Source: UBA3792 sp045114775 (GTDB taxonomy: Bacteria > Bacillota > Clostridia > Christensenellales > CAG-138). Taken from it: 53,960 nucleotides of DNA. The notes under the pieces are model-generated. The model searched no databases and was not told the origin of the DNA. It was given only the letters and a program-made list of their open reading frames with translations. The stretch lies in the NCBI GenBank assembly GCA_045114775.1, contig JBGULC010000002.1:1-53960 (forward strand), written 5' to 3'. Below, piece after piece: positions 16,869 to 24,800 of this stretch; position 1 is the first letter of the stretch; each line of letters begins with the position of its first letter. Position numbers and translations under genes: made by a program.

Positions 16869-18291
16869 TTTCCACGCAGACAGACTTCAAATTCGATTCG
16901 ATTTTGAAGTCTGTTTTGTTATTTTCCCGGGAAACGGTGATTTTCTTGATCAAAAGCTCCACCGCCCGCTGATCCGGCGCCTTTTTGATGGATTCCAGCC
17001 ACTCCAGGATCGTTTCCATCGTGTAATCCTTCGGCGGTTCCGCGTTTTTCAGCGTTTCGATCTCGCCCTTGATCGCCGTCATACGATCGTTGATGTCTTT
17101 CATTACTTCTTGGGAAAGAACGCCGGACATCATGTTTTTCATCAGATTGTCGTACGTTGCCTGCTTTTCGGCGATCTGCTTTCTGCGCGCCGCCTCGAAT
17201 CCCGATCGTGCGTCAGCCTGATGGTTCTTGTAATTGCGAAGGAACGCCGCGATCTTCAGCTGCATCTCTGGGGATAGAAACTCCTCAAGATAATCCGTCG
17301 CCGCCTTGTCGACCAGTTCCATCGGGATCGGCTTCATGCCGCAGTCCGCCTTGCAGCGGTACACATGTTTTTTGCCGTTCTTCACCTTCCATACGGTCGC
17401 GTGCATTTTCGCGCCGCAGGTGCAGTACACGATCCCGCGGCACAGGTAGTCCGAATGCTTTCCCATCTGTTTTCTTCCGTCCATGATTTCCTGAACCTCC
17501 TTGAATGTCTTTTTACTGATGATCGCCGGAAAGGCGTTATCGATGCGTATGGCGTTCGGCTTGGACCGGCGGTCCATTCTGTCCTCTTCCTCGTCGACCG
17601 TGTACAGATATGTACCCGTGTACTTCTCGTTCCGAAGGATCTCGTAGATCGACGGATAACCCAGGGGCTTCCCCCGCTTGCCATTGATGCCCGCGCGGCG
17701 AAGCTCTTCGATCAGCTTTGTCCGGCTCTCCCGTTTCAGCGCCGATTCGAACATCTTACGGACATAATACGCCTCGGTCTCGTTGATTACGTAATGCCGG
17801 TCGACCACGTCATATCCGAACGGAGGAACGCCGCCGTTGTGCAGTCCTTTCAGCGCCGCCTCTTTATGTCCCTTTTTGGTTTCCTTGGACAGGTTTTTGC
17901 TGTAATACTCCGACAGGACCCACATCATCTGCTTGGCGAAATCGCCTTCGATGCTGTCGCCGAAATTCTGCGCGACCGCGATGATCGGAATCTTTTCTTT
18001 TTTCGTAAGCGCGGACAGGCGTACATGCTCTTCCAGCGAACGCGCAATGCGGTCGTATTTATGGATCAGGATCATATCGAAGAGATGACGCTTGGCGTCC
18101 GCCAGCAGCTTTTGATACTGCTGGCGGGCGTCGGTCTTCTCCTCGGTTCCGGAAACGGCTTCGTCGGAATAGATCTTATAGATCTCCATCCCGCTGTGCT
18201 CCGCAAATTCGCGGCATGCGCGAACCTGTGCGGCTGTGCTCATTTCCGTCTGATTGTTCGAACTGAACCGAGTGTAGATGGCCACTTTCAC
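16825..18291 (-). CDS. Large serine recombinase (integrase/excisionase of the element)
   Basis: 488 aa. Resolvase catalytic domain about 3-150: MKVAIYTRFSSNNQ with catalytic Ser at about 10, and HKYDRIARSLEE. Recombinase domain about 155-270 (PPFGYDVVDRHYVINETEAYYVRKMFE). Zinc ribbon (YCTCGAKM ... YRCKADC), then a coiled coil. GTG start at 18291, overlapping the stop of the gene before it. The C-terminus (GAGLEPAASGL) is read antisense through the tRNA and the stop lies in the tRNA anticodon loop, the common sign of an integrase joined to a tRNA att site. It integrates and excises the element by inference from family and position. Confidence 0.94.
   Translation of the reverse strand: MKVAIYTRFSSNNQTEMSTAAQVRACREFAEHSGMEIYKIYSDEAVSGTEEKTDARQQYQKLLADAKRHLFDMILIHKYDRIARSLEEHVRLSALTKKEKIPIIAVAQNFGDSIEGDFAKQMMWVLSEYYSKNLSKETKKGHKEAALKGLHNGGVPPFGYDVVDRHYVINETEAYYVRKMFESALKRESRTKLIEELRRAGINGKRGKPLGYPSIYEILRNEKYTGTYLYTVDEEEDRMDRRSKPNAIRIDNAFPAIISKKTFKEVQEIMDGRKQMGKHSDYLCRGIVYCTCGAKMHATVWKVKNGKKHVYRCKADCGMKPIPMELVDKAATDYLEEFLSPEMQLKIAAFLRNYKNHQADARSGFEAARRKQIAEKQATYDNLMKNMMSGVLSQEVMKDINDRMTAIKGEIETLKNAEPPKDYTMETILEWLESIKKAPDQRAVELLIKKITVSRENNKTDFKIESNLKSVCVEMVAGAGLEPAASGL
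16857..16868 (+). other. Left attachment-site core in the tRNA 3' end
   Basis: CCCCCGCAACCA, the acceptor 3' strand, discriminator and CCA of tRNA-fMet, identical to 41154-41165. The preceding base (G vs T) and following base (T vs C) differ, so the visible core is 12 bases. Confidence 0.65.
16881..16924 (+). terminator. Terminator for the tRNA inside the recombinase gene
   Basis: CAGACTTCAAA (16881-16891) pairs perfectly with 16903-16913, followed by TTTTGTTATTTT. It serves plus-strand tRNA transcription yet lies in the mobile element, antisense to the 3' coding end of the recombinase. The element therefore seems to replace the terminator it displaced. Confidence 0.65.
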
Positions 18292-18542
18292 CGGGCTTGC
18301 TCTCCTTTCTCTGCGGCGATGCTCTCAAACATCTCCAAATCAACGCCGAACTTCTGCGTAAGCTGATCGACGATCAGTGCCAACGGGACTTCTTCATATT
18401 CGAATTCCCGCACCGTCTGCCTGTTTTCGCCGAAGACGAAATGCGCAGAAACCGGCACCCTGCACTTATTATCACGATTCGATCGACCGCGGTCAAATGT
18501 ACGGGAATTGTGCGAACGCACATTTTTATCGGTCACGGTCAT
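18288..18542 (-). CDS. Small conserved-looking protein between parB-like gene and recombinase
   Basis: 84 aa, beginning MTVTDKNVRSHNSRTFDRG and ending AAEKGEQAR. It starts inside the end of the ParB-like gene and its stop overlaps the recombinase GTG, so all three are translationally coupled; AGGAG precedes the ATG. The first 40 residues are basic and polar, then an acidic helical part (FEYEEVPLALIVDQLTQKFGVDLEMFESIA). It could be a recombination directionality factor or a relaxosome accessory by position, but no family was recognised. Confidence 0.65.
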   Translation of the reverse strand: MTVTDKNVRSHNSRTFDRGRSNRDNKCRVPVSAHFVFGENRQTVREFEYEEVPLALIVDQLTQKFGVDLEMFESIAAEKGEQAR

Positions 18543-19407
18543 CGCTTCGCTCCTTTCTGCGGCGCTTCACTTCACGTTCGATCAGCTTCATGATGATGTC
18601 ACGGATCTCCTCCACGGAGCTTTCCGGGAAGTAGGGAACCAGATCCTCGAGACGGAACGTGACCTTCTCACGCTGATTCGGCTTTTCCTCGTCGATGATC
18701 TCGTCCAGCCGGTCGGGATTGAACTGCCCTGCTTCGCTGAGCTTCCGGAGCCGGATCGCCTGCGAAAGTGACGGAGTGCAGTCCGCCGCCGTCATCACGT
18801 CCAGCAGCAGTTCCTGATTATCCTGCGGAAGATACGACAGTTCGACCGCCGGTCCCATCGCCATGCGTTTTTCATCGACCATGTTGAGCAGCGGCGTGAT
18901 CAGGTTGGTCAGACGGATGAAGCGTTGGACGGTTGCCCTGCTTTCTTTTGAAGATTGGGCAATTACTTCGTCACTTCTCAGCTTCGTCTCAAGTTGAGAC
19001 GAAGTTGCTTTTCCCTGGTGTTTCAACGCATCCATCTGCATCTTATACGCGAACGCCTTTTCGCTCGGCAGCAGTTGTTCCCGCTGACGAAGATTGCTCT
19101 CCACCATGGCGAGCGTCGCCGCGTCGTCGTCCATTTCACGGACCGTCGCCGGGATCGTTTTCAATCCTGCGCGACGAGCGGCGGACACGCGATTGTGACC
19201 GGAGATGATCTCATATCGCTGACCGTCCTTTGCCGGGCGAACCAGGATCGGCGTCAATACGCCGTTCTCCTCAATGCTTCTGACCAGTTCCCACAGCTGT
19301 TCACCGCTGTAGGGACGGAACGGATGCTCCGTGAACGGAACCAGCAGATCTACCGGCAGTTCCGTGATCGTTGTTTTGTTATCGGTTTTGTTTATCGTTT
19401 CTTTCAT
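18526..19407 (-). CDS. ParB/RepB/Spo0J-family nuclease-fold DNA-binding protein
   Basis: 293 aa. The N-terminal ParB domain contains ITELPVDLLVPFTEHPFRPY, then SIEENGVLTPILVRP and ISGHNRVSAARRAGLKTIPATV (about 68-90). It is followed by the HTH region with QREQLLPSEKAFAYKMQMDALKHQG. In clostridial mobile elements such ParB-like genes sit beside the relaxase and help maintenance or transfer. No ParA partner is present. AAAGGA precedes the ATG at 19407. Confidence 0.9.
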   Translation of the reverse strand: MKETINKTDNKTTITELPVDLLVPFTEHPFRPYSGEQLWELVRSIEENGVLTPILVRPAKDGQRYEIISGHNRVSAARRAGLKTIPATVREMDDDAATLAMVESNLRQREQLLPSEKAFAYKMQMDALKHQGKATSSQLETKLRSDEVIAQSSKESRATVQRFIRLTNLITPLLNMVDEKRMAMGPAVELSYLPQDNQELLLDVMTAADCTPSLSQAIRLRKLSEAGQFNPDRLDEIIDEEKPNQREKVTFRLEDLVPYFPESSVEEIRDIIMKLIEREVKRRRKERSDDRDR

Positions 19408-19433
19408 ACAGTTCCTTTCTTTTTCAAATAATT

Positions 19434-19458
19434 GAGCGCCCGTGTTATTCGGGCGCTC
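19434..19458 (-). terminator. Hairpin between relaxase and ParB-like genes
   Basis: GAGCGCCCG-AATAACA-CGGGCGCTC stem (minus strand) with only a weak T tail. It may be an attenuator that lowers downstream expression rather than a full stop. Confidence 0.45.
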
Positions 19459-19461
19459 GTG

Positions 19462-20748
19462 TTATCGTTCATAGTACCGTTCGCCGCGGTCGCGCTCGAA
19501 AGCGTCTTCCCGCAGCATGCTTTGGATCCGCGGAACGTCCGCGCCGATCTTCCGGCACAGATCCAGTTCCGAGCGGATGCCGCGCAGTTCTTTTGTCAGC
19601 ACTGATACATCATCTTTCGGTACGTTCCCCTTTCGTTTTTCTTTGCGCAGCGTCTCGCGCCGCCCGGTCAGCTCCGCTTCCCGTGCCTTCAGCGCGGCGA
19701 CGCGTTCCGTCAGCTGATCGACGGTATCGATGCCGTGCGTGTCGATGTACGCCTGCTGTTTTTTGTACTGCTCGAATTTCCGAAGCTCCGCATACGGCAC
19801 ACGGTACGTGACCTTCTTTCCCTGCCCCAGAATACCGAGCACGTACATCCATGAAACGTACAACGCCTTGAATCCGTGCTGTTTCCCGTACGGGATCTTC
19901 GGACGGACCTCCGCGCGGTGAATGATGACCGATTCCGGATCGGACATCGACGCGTCCAGCAGATCCTCGATATCCGATTCCGTCAGCGATCTGCCGTCGC
20001 GCTTCAGGCGCAGCGGGCGCTTCGCGCCTTTCGGAAGAAAGCTTGGATACTTGCTTCGAAGCGATACCGTGTACCCTTTCGCCTCCATCAGATCATAGAA
20101 GTTGTCGACGTCGATCGCCTGCGAGATCGCTTCTTCCATATCCATCCGAAGGATGTCCTTCAAGGTACACTGACCGTTCTGATGCAGTTTCCACTCCGCA
20201 AAGGATTCGGAACGTCGGGACGGACGTTCGATCACAGACAATCCATGTTCGCGGCAAAGCTCGTCCGAGATCTCACGCAACCGGTAATGATCACGCTGAT
20301 GGTTTTCATATTTGCGGCCGGTGCGAAACGATACCGAGTTCACAACGAAATGATTGTGCAGATTGTCCGTATTCAAATGGGTCGTCACCAGGACCTCATA
20401 GCTGTCGCCCCACAGGCGGCGCGCCGTTTCAAGCCCGATCTCATGGGCTTCCTGCGGGGTGACCTCACCCGTCCGGAAGCTTTGGTAACCGTGGTATGCC
20501 ACGTTCCCTCCCATCTTGCCGAACCGTTTCTTCGTTTCCGTCATCCATTCGTATGCCTGCTGCTTCGGACAGTTCAGCGCCGAAACGTACATCTGACGGT
20601 CTGTCTTCCGATCCGCGGCAGCATACTGCAGCGTCTGCCGAAGATCCTCGTCCACGTATGCCGGGTCAGTAGTTTTATCCGGATTGTCGGCGTATACCAG
20701 CACGTCACGCAGATGTCCCTTCACAGGCCAGAATCCCGTTGTCGCCAT
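19462..20748 (-). CDS. Relaxase/mobilization nuclease (MOBP-type)
   Basis: 428 aa. The relaxase domain covers residues 1 to about 250. The three-histidine metal site is visible as THLNTDNLHNHFVVNS (123-138), with motif AYHGYQSF (84-91) and the N-terminal Tyr-bearing segment LRDVLVYADNPDKT. It nicks oriT and pilots single-stranded DNA into a recipient through a helper's transfer machinery. A basic, coiled C-terminus (ERVAALKAREAELTGRRETLRKEKRKG) may contact DNA or the coupling protein. It lies one base after the mobC stop, in the same operon. Confidence 0.93.
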   Translation of the reverse strand: MATTGFWPVKGHLRDVLVYADNPDKTTDPAYVDEDLRQTLQYAAADRKTDRQMYVSALNCPKQQAYEWMTETKKRFGKMGGNVAYHGYQSFRTGEVTPQEAHEIGLETARRLWGDSYEVLVTTHLNTDNLHNHFVVNSVSFRTGRKYENHQRDHYRLREISDELCREHGLSVIERPSRRSESFAEWKLHQNGQCTLKDILRMDMEEAISQAIDVDNFYDLMEAKGYTVSLRSKYPSFLPKGAKRPLRLKRDGRSLTESDIEDLLDASMSDPESVIIHRAEVRPKIPYGKQHGFKALYVSWMYVLGILGQGKKVTYRVPYAELRKFEQYKKQQAYIDTHGIDTVDQLTERVAALKAREAELTGRRETLRKEKRKGNVPKDDVSVLTKELRGIRSELDLCRKIGADVPRIQSMLREDAFERDRGERYYER

Positions 20749-20749
20749 G

Positions 20750-21019
20750 TCAATCCTTCCCGGAACCGAACAGTTCCTTCCGGATCCGTTCCAATAGGCT
20801 CAGCAGTGCGGCTTCCGTTTCCTTGCTCAGATTCCGGTTTGCGACCTCACACAGCCCGGCAGTGAGATCGTGCAGCGCATCGTTCGGCGCGGCGCGCGGT
20901 GCGTATCCCAGCGCACGCTTTCGGATGTACTCGCTCTGGCTCAGCCCGCAGGCTTTCGCCTTGGCGCGGATTGCGGCCTTATCGTCTTCGGTCAGACGGA
21001 CCTCCAGCCGTTCTTTCAT
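20750..21019 (-). CDS. mobC: Relaxosome accessory protein MobC
   Basis: 89 aa. KERLEVRLTEDDKAAIRAKAKACGLSQSEYIRKRAL is the ribbon-helix-helix-like MobC start, and the C-terminus ends with LLSLLERIRKELFGSGKD. MobC proteins bind oriT and help the relaxase open it. The ATG overlaps the preceding stop (ATGA) and the relaxase gene follows almost directly. Confidence 0.9.
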   Translation of the reverse strand: MKERLEVRLTEDDKAAIRAKAKACGLSQSEYIRKRALGYAPRAAPNDALHDLTAGLCEVANRNLSKETEAALLSLLERIRKELFGSGKD

Positions 21020-21471
21020 GCGTCAGCCTCCGGGGTATTAGGGGTGACCCCTAAAGCAGCCGCCGATCCGGTCGGCGGCACGGAACTTGCCGTACAAGTT
21101 CCCTGCTCGCTACTGTTTTGGACGCAACCGTCCTCCCCATTCTTTGCAGGAAACCAGCCAAGCTTATGAATCTTGACTGTCCTGCACTTTTTTCCGTACG
21201 ATGTGCGGAAGAATATCTTTGCGCCGGGATGCGAGAACGCGCATGCTCGGACATCGAGCCAGTCCTCGTATTCAACCGGCATCCAGTGATACCATCCGCA
21301 TTCATCATCGATCAACAGACCATATTGCTTTTTCTTTTCATCGAAGAACGCAAGCCGCAGTGTCCCGACCAAATCGCCCATATAGTCCGCAAGGGCATAA
21401 TCTGTACCCTCGTATCGGATCGCAGGTGCGCTTTCTCCGAAGTGATTTGTTTTTACATGCTGCATTTTCAT
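21016..21471 (-). CDS. Hypothetical protein upstream of mobC
   Basis: 151 aa, start ATG at 21471 after AAGGAGGAAAAACACA. Residues 1-110 look folded (TDYALADYMGDLVGTLRLAFFDEKKKQYGLLIDDECGWYHWMPVEYEDWLDV). The last 40 residues are low in complexity (SSEQGTCTASSVPPTGSAAALGVTP) and are encoded by three perfect inverted repeats that look like an oriT. I do not recognise the family. Its stop overlaps the mobC start. Confidence 0.75.
   Translation of the reverse strand: MKMQHVKTNHFGESAPAIRYEGTDYALADYMGDLVGTLRLAFFDEKKKQYGLLIDDECGWYHWMPVEYEDWLDVRACAFSHPGAKIFFRTSYGKKCRTVKIHKLGWFPAKNGEDGCVQNSSEQGTCTASSVPPTGSAAALGVTPNTPEADA
21038..21102. other. Candidate origin of transfer (oriT): three inverted repeats
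   Basis: IR1 TTAGGGGT-G-ACCCCTAA (21038-21054), IR2 GCCGCCGA-TCCGG-TCGGCGGC (21059-21079) and IR3 GGAACTT-GCCGTAC-AAGTTCC (21082-21102), all perfect and in tandem, just upstream of mobC and the relaxase. Clusters like this are usual at oriT. The nick site is not determined. Confidence 0.6.
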
Positions 21472-21601
21472 TGTGTTTTTCCTCCTTGTTTATCTGTTCT
21501 AAAATGCGGTTCAGGTCATGTGAATCAGCGATACTGCAGATCATGCACATGGCGATTCGGGCGTTCATCCGCCCGGCAGCGTTGTTGTTTTTGTGTTTCA
21601 T
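21338..21601 (-). CDS. Possible small protein overlapping the next gene
   Basis: 87 aa from ATG 21601 (MKHKNNNAAGRMNARIAMCMICSIADSHDLNRILEQINKE...). GGAAAGG lies 6 bases before it, and the first 45 residues look like a small helical protein. The frame then runs about 130 bases into the 21016-21471 gene in another frame, where it looks non-native. Either the protein is real with a ragged end, or only the first part is ancestral coding sequence. Confidence 0.35.
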   Translation of the reverse strand: MKHKNNNAAGRMNARIAMCMICSIADSHDLNRILEQINKEEKHNENAACKNKSLRRKRTCDPIRGYRLCPCGLYGRFGRDTAACVLR

Positions 21602-21672
21602 ACACATCCTTTCCGCCGCTGTTTACGGCGCGATTTTTGATTTCCGTCTTCCTTGATGCATCGTTTTCATAC

Positions 21673-21702
21673 GAAAAAAAGCGCAGGTTTTCTGCGCTCG
21701 AT
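21673..21702 (-). terminator. Terminator upstream of the mobility operon
   Basis: On the minus strand GAGCGCAG-AAAAC-CTGCGC followed by TTTTTTTCG. It separates the mobility genes from the gene at 21900. Confidence 0.8.
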
Positions 21703-21803
21703 GCAAAGACTCTGTCCGAAGTGGTCCCTTCCCGCGGCGCGGTGCGATCCCGGTTTATCCTCCTTTCTATAAAAAGTGGGCACAGTATTCACTTATAGGA
21801 ATA

Positions 21804-21841
21804 CAAAAAGAGCCCGTTCGGTGTTCTTCCGAACGAGCTCT
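21804..21841 (-). terminator. Terminator of the sigma-like gene
   Basis: GAGCTCGTTCGG-AAGAACA-CCGAACGGGCTC followed by TTTTTGT on the minus strand, about 60 bases past the stop at 21900. Confidence 0.85.
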
Positions 21842-21899
21842 CTGCCCCTTCAATAAAAGAGGACGCTTCTCCATATCAAATGTTCCGTCAGATGAAAAA

Positions 21900-22838
21900 T
21901 TACAGTATCTTTTTTTCGCTGAATCCGAGATCCTCCCCGGAGAAGCGCTCATATGCCTTTCCTATTTTGCGGATTCGTTTCAATACCGCGCTGTGTGTGG
22001 CGAATCCAACCATCTTCGCCGTTTCCTCCAGAGTGTATCCCTGATTACGCAAAAGGATGATCTTTCGATCGATCAGAGACAATGTCCTGAAGAACCGTTC
22101 TCCTTCTTCCCGATCGATCGCAATCTGTTCCGGACTGATGTCGGAAGTGGAACTGATCAGCAATTGATAATCAGAAGAGCCCGGACTTCTTATGATTTCA
22201 TCATAGAATGCCGTCGGATGCTTTGTCCTCATATGATACCAGGACCGCCTCCAGTTCGCGCGCCGTTTGTTTTCGAAGCGTTTGAAATCGAAGTCTTCTT
22301 CGCAAGGCATCTCATTTGCGATCTTAATGATCTCTCCGTGATCGCACAGTTTCATCATCGGTTCTTTCGCCATTGCGACGATCTCATATGCTTCTTCGAC
22401 AGTCGGAAACGTTATGATCTGATGCAGCAACGGATCCCAAAACAAATCGAAATTCGTCCACAGAGCCTTTATCTTCTGCAGTTGCTGCATCCATAAATAT
22501 GTCTCATGTACGATGATCCATTGCGGCGCATATCCGGAGTAAAGTTCCATCCATCCCTTCATCCCAATCGTGTGCCACGCAAGATACGCAAACGCGTCGC
22601 ACATATGTTCCCTGAATTTGTCGCTCTCCACGAGCGCAAGGTTCTTCGGATCAAGCAGGAGTTCCGCAGGCATGCGCAGCAGTTCATCAAACTGTCTTTC
22701 CATTCGGACCGCGATTTTGTCTGGTATTATAAAGTAAACTGGAAGGAGCTCGCTGTTTTTGATGGTCCTCCATTCTCCGCTCTCCGTTTTCAAAATGATC
22801 CTCCCAAGAATCTGTTCTACCATAATTCTGAGTCCCAT
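21900..22838 (-). CDS. Unknown protein with sigma-region-4-like C-terminal HTH
   Basis: 312 aa. The start is ATG 22838 (MGLRIMVEQILGRIIL) after AAAGGAGGG. Residues 1-250 match no family I know; they are rich in Trp and aromatic residues (HETYLWMQQLQKIKALWTNF) and contain several acidic helices. Residues about 250-305 (EEGERFFRTLSLIDRKIILLRNQGYTLEETAKMVGF...VLKRIRKIGKAY) match the helix-turn-helix of sigma factor region 4 or phage-type regulators. It lies between the mobility genes and the cargo with its own terminator, so it may control excision or transfer; this is inference. Confidence 0.7.
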   Translation of the reverse strand: MGLRIMVEQILGRIILKTESGEWRTIKNSELLPVYFIIPDKIAVRMERQFDELLRMPAELLLDPKNLALVESDKFREHMCDAFAYLAWHTIGMKGWMELYSGYAPQWIIVHETYLWMQQLQKIKALWTNFDLFWDPLLHQIITFPTVEEAYEIVAMAKEPMMKLCDHGEIIKIANEMPCEEDFDFKRFENKRRANWRRSWYHMRTKHPTAFYDEIIRSPGSSDYQLLISSTSDISPEQIAIDREEGERFFRTLSLIDRKIILLRNQGYTLEETAKMVGFATHSAVLKRIRKIGKAYERFSGEDLGFSEKKIL

Positions 22839-22922
22839 TGCTGTCCCTCCTTTCACCGGAAATGATGATAAATGCGACTTCTCTCCCTTATCGCAGTATC
22901 AGTCTACCGCCATTTCTGTACA

Positions 22923-22934
22923 ATAAAACGGACA
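22923..22934 (+). repeat. Left copy of a 12-base direct repeat flanking the AT-rich cargo
   Basis: ATAAAACGGACA, same orientation and identical to 38807-38818. It falls where base composition changes from GC-rich mobility genes to AT-rich cargo. Confidence 0.45.
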
Positions 22935-22981
22935 GCATTAATTGTTTTTTTCTTTATTCAGTCTCAAAATACACCAGTATA

Positions 22982-23009
22982 TTGATTATTTGAGTCATAA
23001 TGGTATAAT
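22982..23009 (+). promoter_or_regulatory. Promoter of the peptidase/DUF4411 gene pair
   Basis: TTGATT (22982-22987), 16-base spacer, TATAAT (23004-23009), about 70 bases before the ATG at 23082. Confidence 0.6.
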
Positions 23010-23081
23010 GCAATTATAAAGTATCTTTGGTATGCTTTACTGATAGTATTCCCCTATGTGCTCATATTGGGAGGTGAAACG

Positions 23082-24278
23082 ATGACTGTCTATGCAACCA
23101 TTAATAAGGAAGTAATCCCGTATGTATGCTTTGGCAAAAAGGTTACATTGGAATACTTGGAAAACAGTGTAAAGTATCAGAAATCAAAACTGGAAAAATG
23201 GCTTGATGTCTCCGATCCATCTCTTCCTACGATCCTCCAAGCAAAAAAGTTAGCAAAATGCCTTCATATCCCTTTTGCCAGCTTATATATGAACACTAAC
23301 GATATCCCCATTAAATCAATTCCGTCCGTGAAGAATTATCGGACGATATCTGGAAATGTGCCAATTGATGATAGCAGTTTAAATATAGCAATTTGTGATG
23401 TGCTCTTGGAAAGAGATTTCTTAATAAACCAAAGTGGCGAATTAAAGCTATCAGTACCTTCTTTATCTATTCCTCAATGCAAATCTGGTGTTCCTACCGA
23501 CTGGGCAAAAATGATCAGAGACCACTTTTCAATAAGTTCAAAGGATCAATTCTCCTTCAGATCAACGCGCAGGTTTTACTTGTATCTAAGAGAAAAGTTG
23601 GAGAATAAAGGTATCTTTGTCCAGTGCTTTACAGATGTTCCGGTAGAAATTGTCAGAGGATTCGCTATCTTTATGCCACAATTGCCAATCATCGGGATAA
23701 ACGATGACGATCATACCCCTGCAAAATCATTTTCACTAATACATGAATTAGTGCATCTAATTAAACGAGAATCATCTGTATGCAATAATATGTACAATAC
23801 GTTTGCCGCTCAAAGAGAAGAGATCTTCTGTAATGCAGTTGCAGGCGAATTATTAGTTCCGAAAGAAGCCTTAGCTCATTTTATACAGAATTCCAATTAT
23901 AGTAAACCATACACTGTAGATACTGTTACAGCAATAGCGGATAAGTTCTCTGTCAGTAGAAATGTTATAATTCGTCGCTTACTTGACTGTCGAAAAATCA
24001 GCAAATCCGAGTATGACACTTATTCCACGATATTTATCGCGGAAAACGAGCAAAAAAAGGCGGAGCAACGAATAGCAAGCAAACTGGGTATAAATAATGG
24101 ACCTCGTAAAAATATGAGTCGAGAAGCCATCAACAGAACCAGCTCCGCTGTTTGTAAAACACTATATTATGGATATGGTGAGAATGTGTTCAGTAAGCGA
24201 GAAATTGCTCAGCATTTAGGAATAGCGCAAAAGCATGTTGATAGTTTTTTGATGGAGGTCTCAAAATGGAACAGCTGA
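23082..24278 (+). CDS. ImmA/IrrE-family metallo-endopeptidase
   Basis: 398 aa. N-terminal XRE-like part (about 1-75: WLDVSDPSLPTILQAKKLAKCLHIPFASLY). The zinc peptidase motif HELVH is at about 221-225, followed by the downstream acidic ligand in REEIFCNAVAGELLVPKEAL. Family members cleave repressors in phage and ICE switches or act as antitoxin-like partners. Start ATG 23082 with GGGAGGTG upstream. The stop overlaps the DUF4411 gene by 13 bases, so the two form a unit. AT-rich codon use unlike the flanks indicates transfer. Confidence 0.92.
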   Translation: MTVYATINKEVIPYVCFGKKVTLEYLENSVKYQKSKLEKWLDVSDPSLPTILQAKKLAKCLHIPFASLYMNTNDIPIKSIPSVKNYRTISGNVPIDDSSLNIAICDVLLERDFLINQSGELKLSVPSLSIPQCKSGVPTDWAKMIRDHFSISSKDQFSFRSTRRFYLYLREKLENKGIFVQCFTDVPVEIVRGFAIFMPQLPIIGINDDDHTPAKSFSLIHELVHLIKRESSVCNNMYNTFAAQREEIFCNAVAGELLVPKEALAHFIQNSNYSKPYTVDTVTAIADKFSVSRNVIIRRLLDCRKISKSEYDTYSTIFIAENEQKKAEQRIASKLGINNGPRKNMSREAINRTSSAVCKTLYYGYGENVFSKREIAQHLGIAQKHVDSFLMEVSKWNS

Positions 24279-24757
24279 CTTTGTTTAGTCCTCCATATAA
24301 ATACCTAATTGATTCATCATCAATTTTTGCGCAGAAACCATCTGATACTTTCCCACGTCAAACACATAGAAGCTTGTGGGCATCAGTTGAGAAATATATA
24401 ACGGAGCAATTGATTGTTACTTGTTCAGAGATCGAAGAAGAAGTGGAAAATGATAGTTATGTCGGAACATGGCTAAAAACAAAGCAATGTGTCATTATCC
24501 CGATTGACAACGATGTGCAACGAAATGTTAGAAAAATAGTAACCGAACACCCTAAGATGATAGATTTTTCCTCTGGAGGAAAGGGTTCCTCCTCTGGTGA
24601 TGCATTCTTAATAGCTACAGCAATGAAGTATCATCTGACAATCATCACCGAAGAGAACCAAGATAAACAGAATAAAATCCCCTATATATGCAGGTCATAT
24701 GGGATTTGTACAGTAAACATTAATGGTTTATGCGCCGCTGAAGGCTGGGCCTTTTAG
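24266..24757 (+). CDS. DUF4411 PIN-like protein, probable toxin
   Basis: 163 aa. KYLIDSSSIFAQKPSDTFPR carries the first Asp of a PIN-type nuclease site, CSEIEEEVEND a second acid cluster, and SSGDAFLIATAMKYHLTIITEE the last acids: the usual DUF4411 layout. Such proteins commonly follow an ImmA/IrrE-type peptidase gene and are thought to form toxin-antitoxin-like pairs. RNase activity is inferred from the fold family. It is convergent with the Nudix gene of the defence operon. Confidence 0.87.
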   Translation: MEQLTLFSPPYKYLIDSSSIFAQKPSDTFPRQTHRSLWASVEKYITEQLIVTCSEIEEEVENDSYVGTWLKTKQCVIIPIDNDVQRNVRKIVTEHPKMIDFSSGGKGSSSGDAFLIATAMKYHLTIITEENQDKQNKIPYICRSYGICTVNINGLCAAEGWAF

Positions 24758-24800
24758 CAGTATAGTATTCGCGAATAGATTTGCAGATGCTTGTTCAATA

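Noticed and set aside
17365..18366. 333-codon plus-strand frame over the serine recombinase
   Set aside because: It is the antisense of a clear recombinase with catalytic motifs; composition is shadow-like.
24766..24777. Perfect palindrome TATTCGCGAATA between convergent genes
   Set aside because: Short, with no T tail and no promoter nearby; insufficient to call an operator or terminator.
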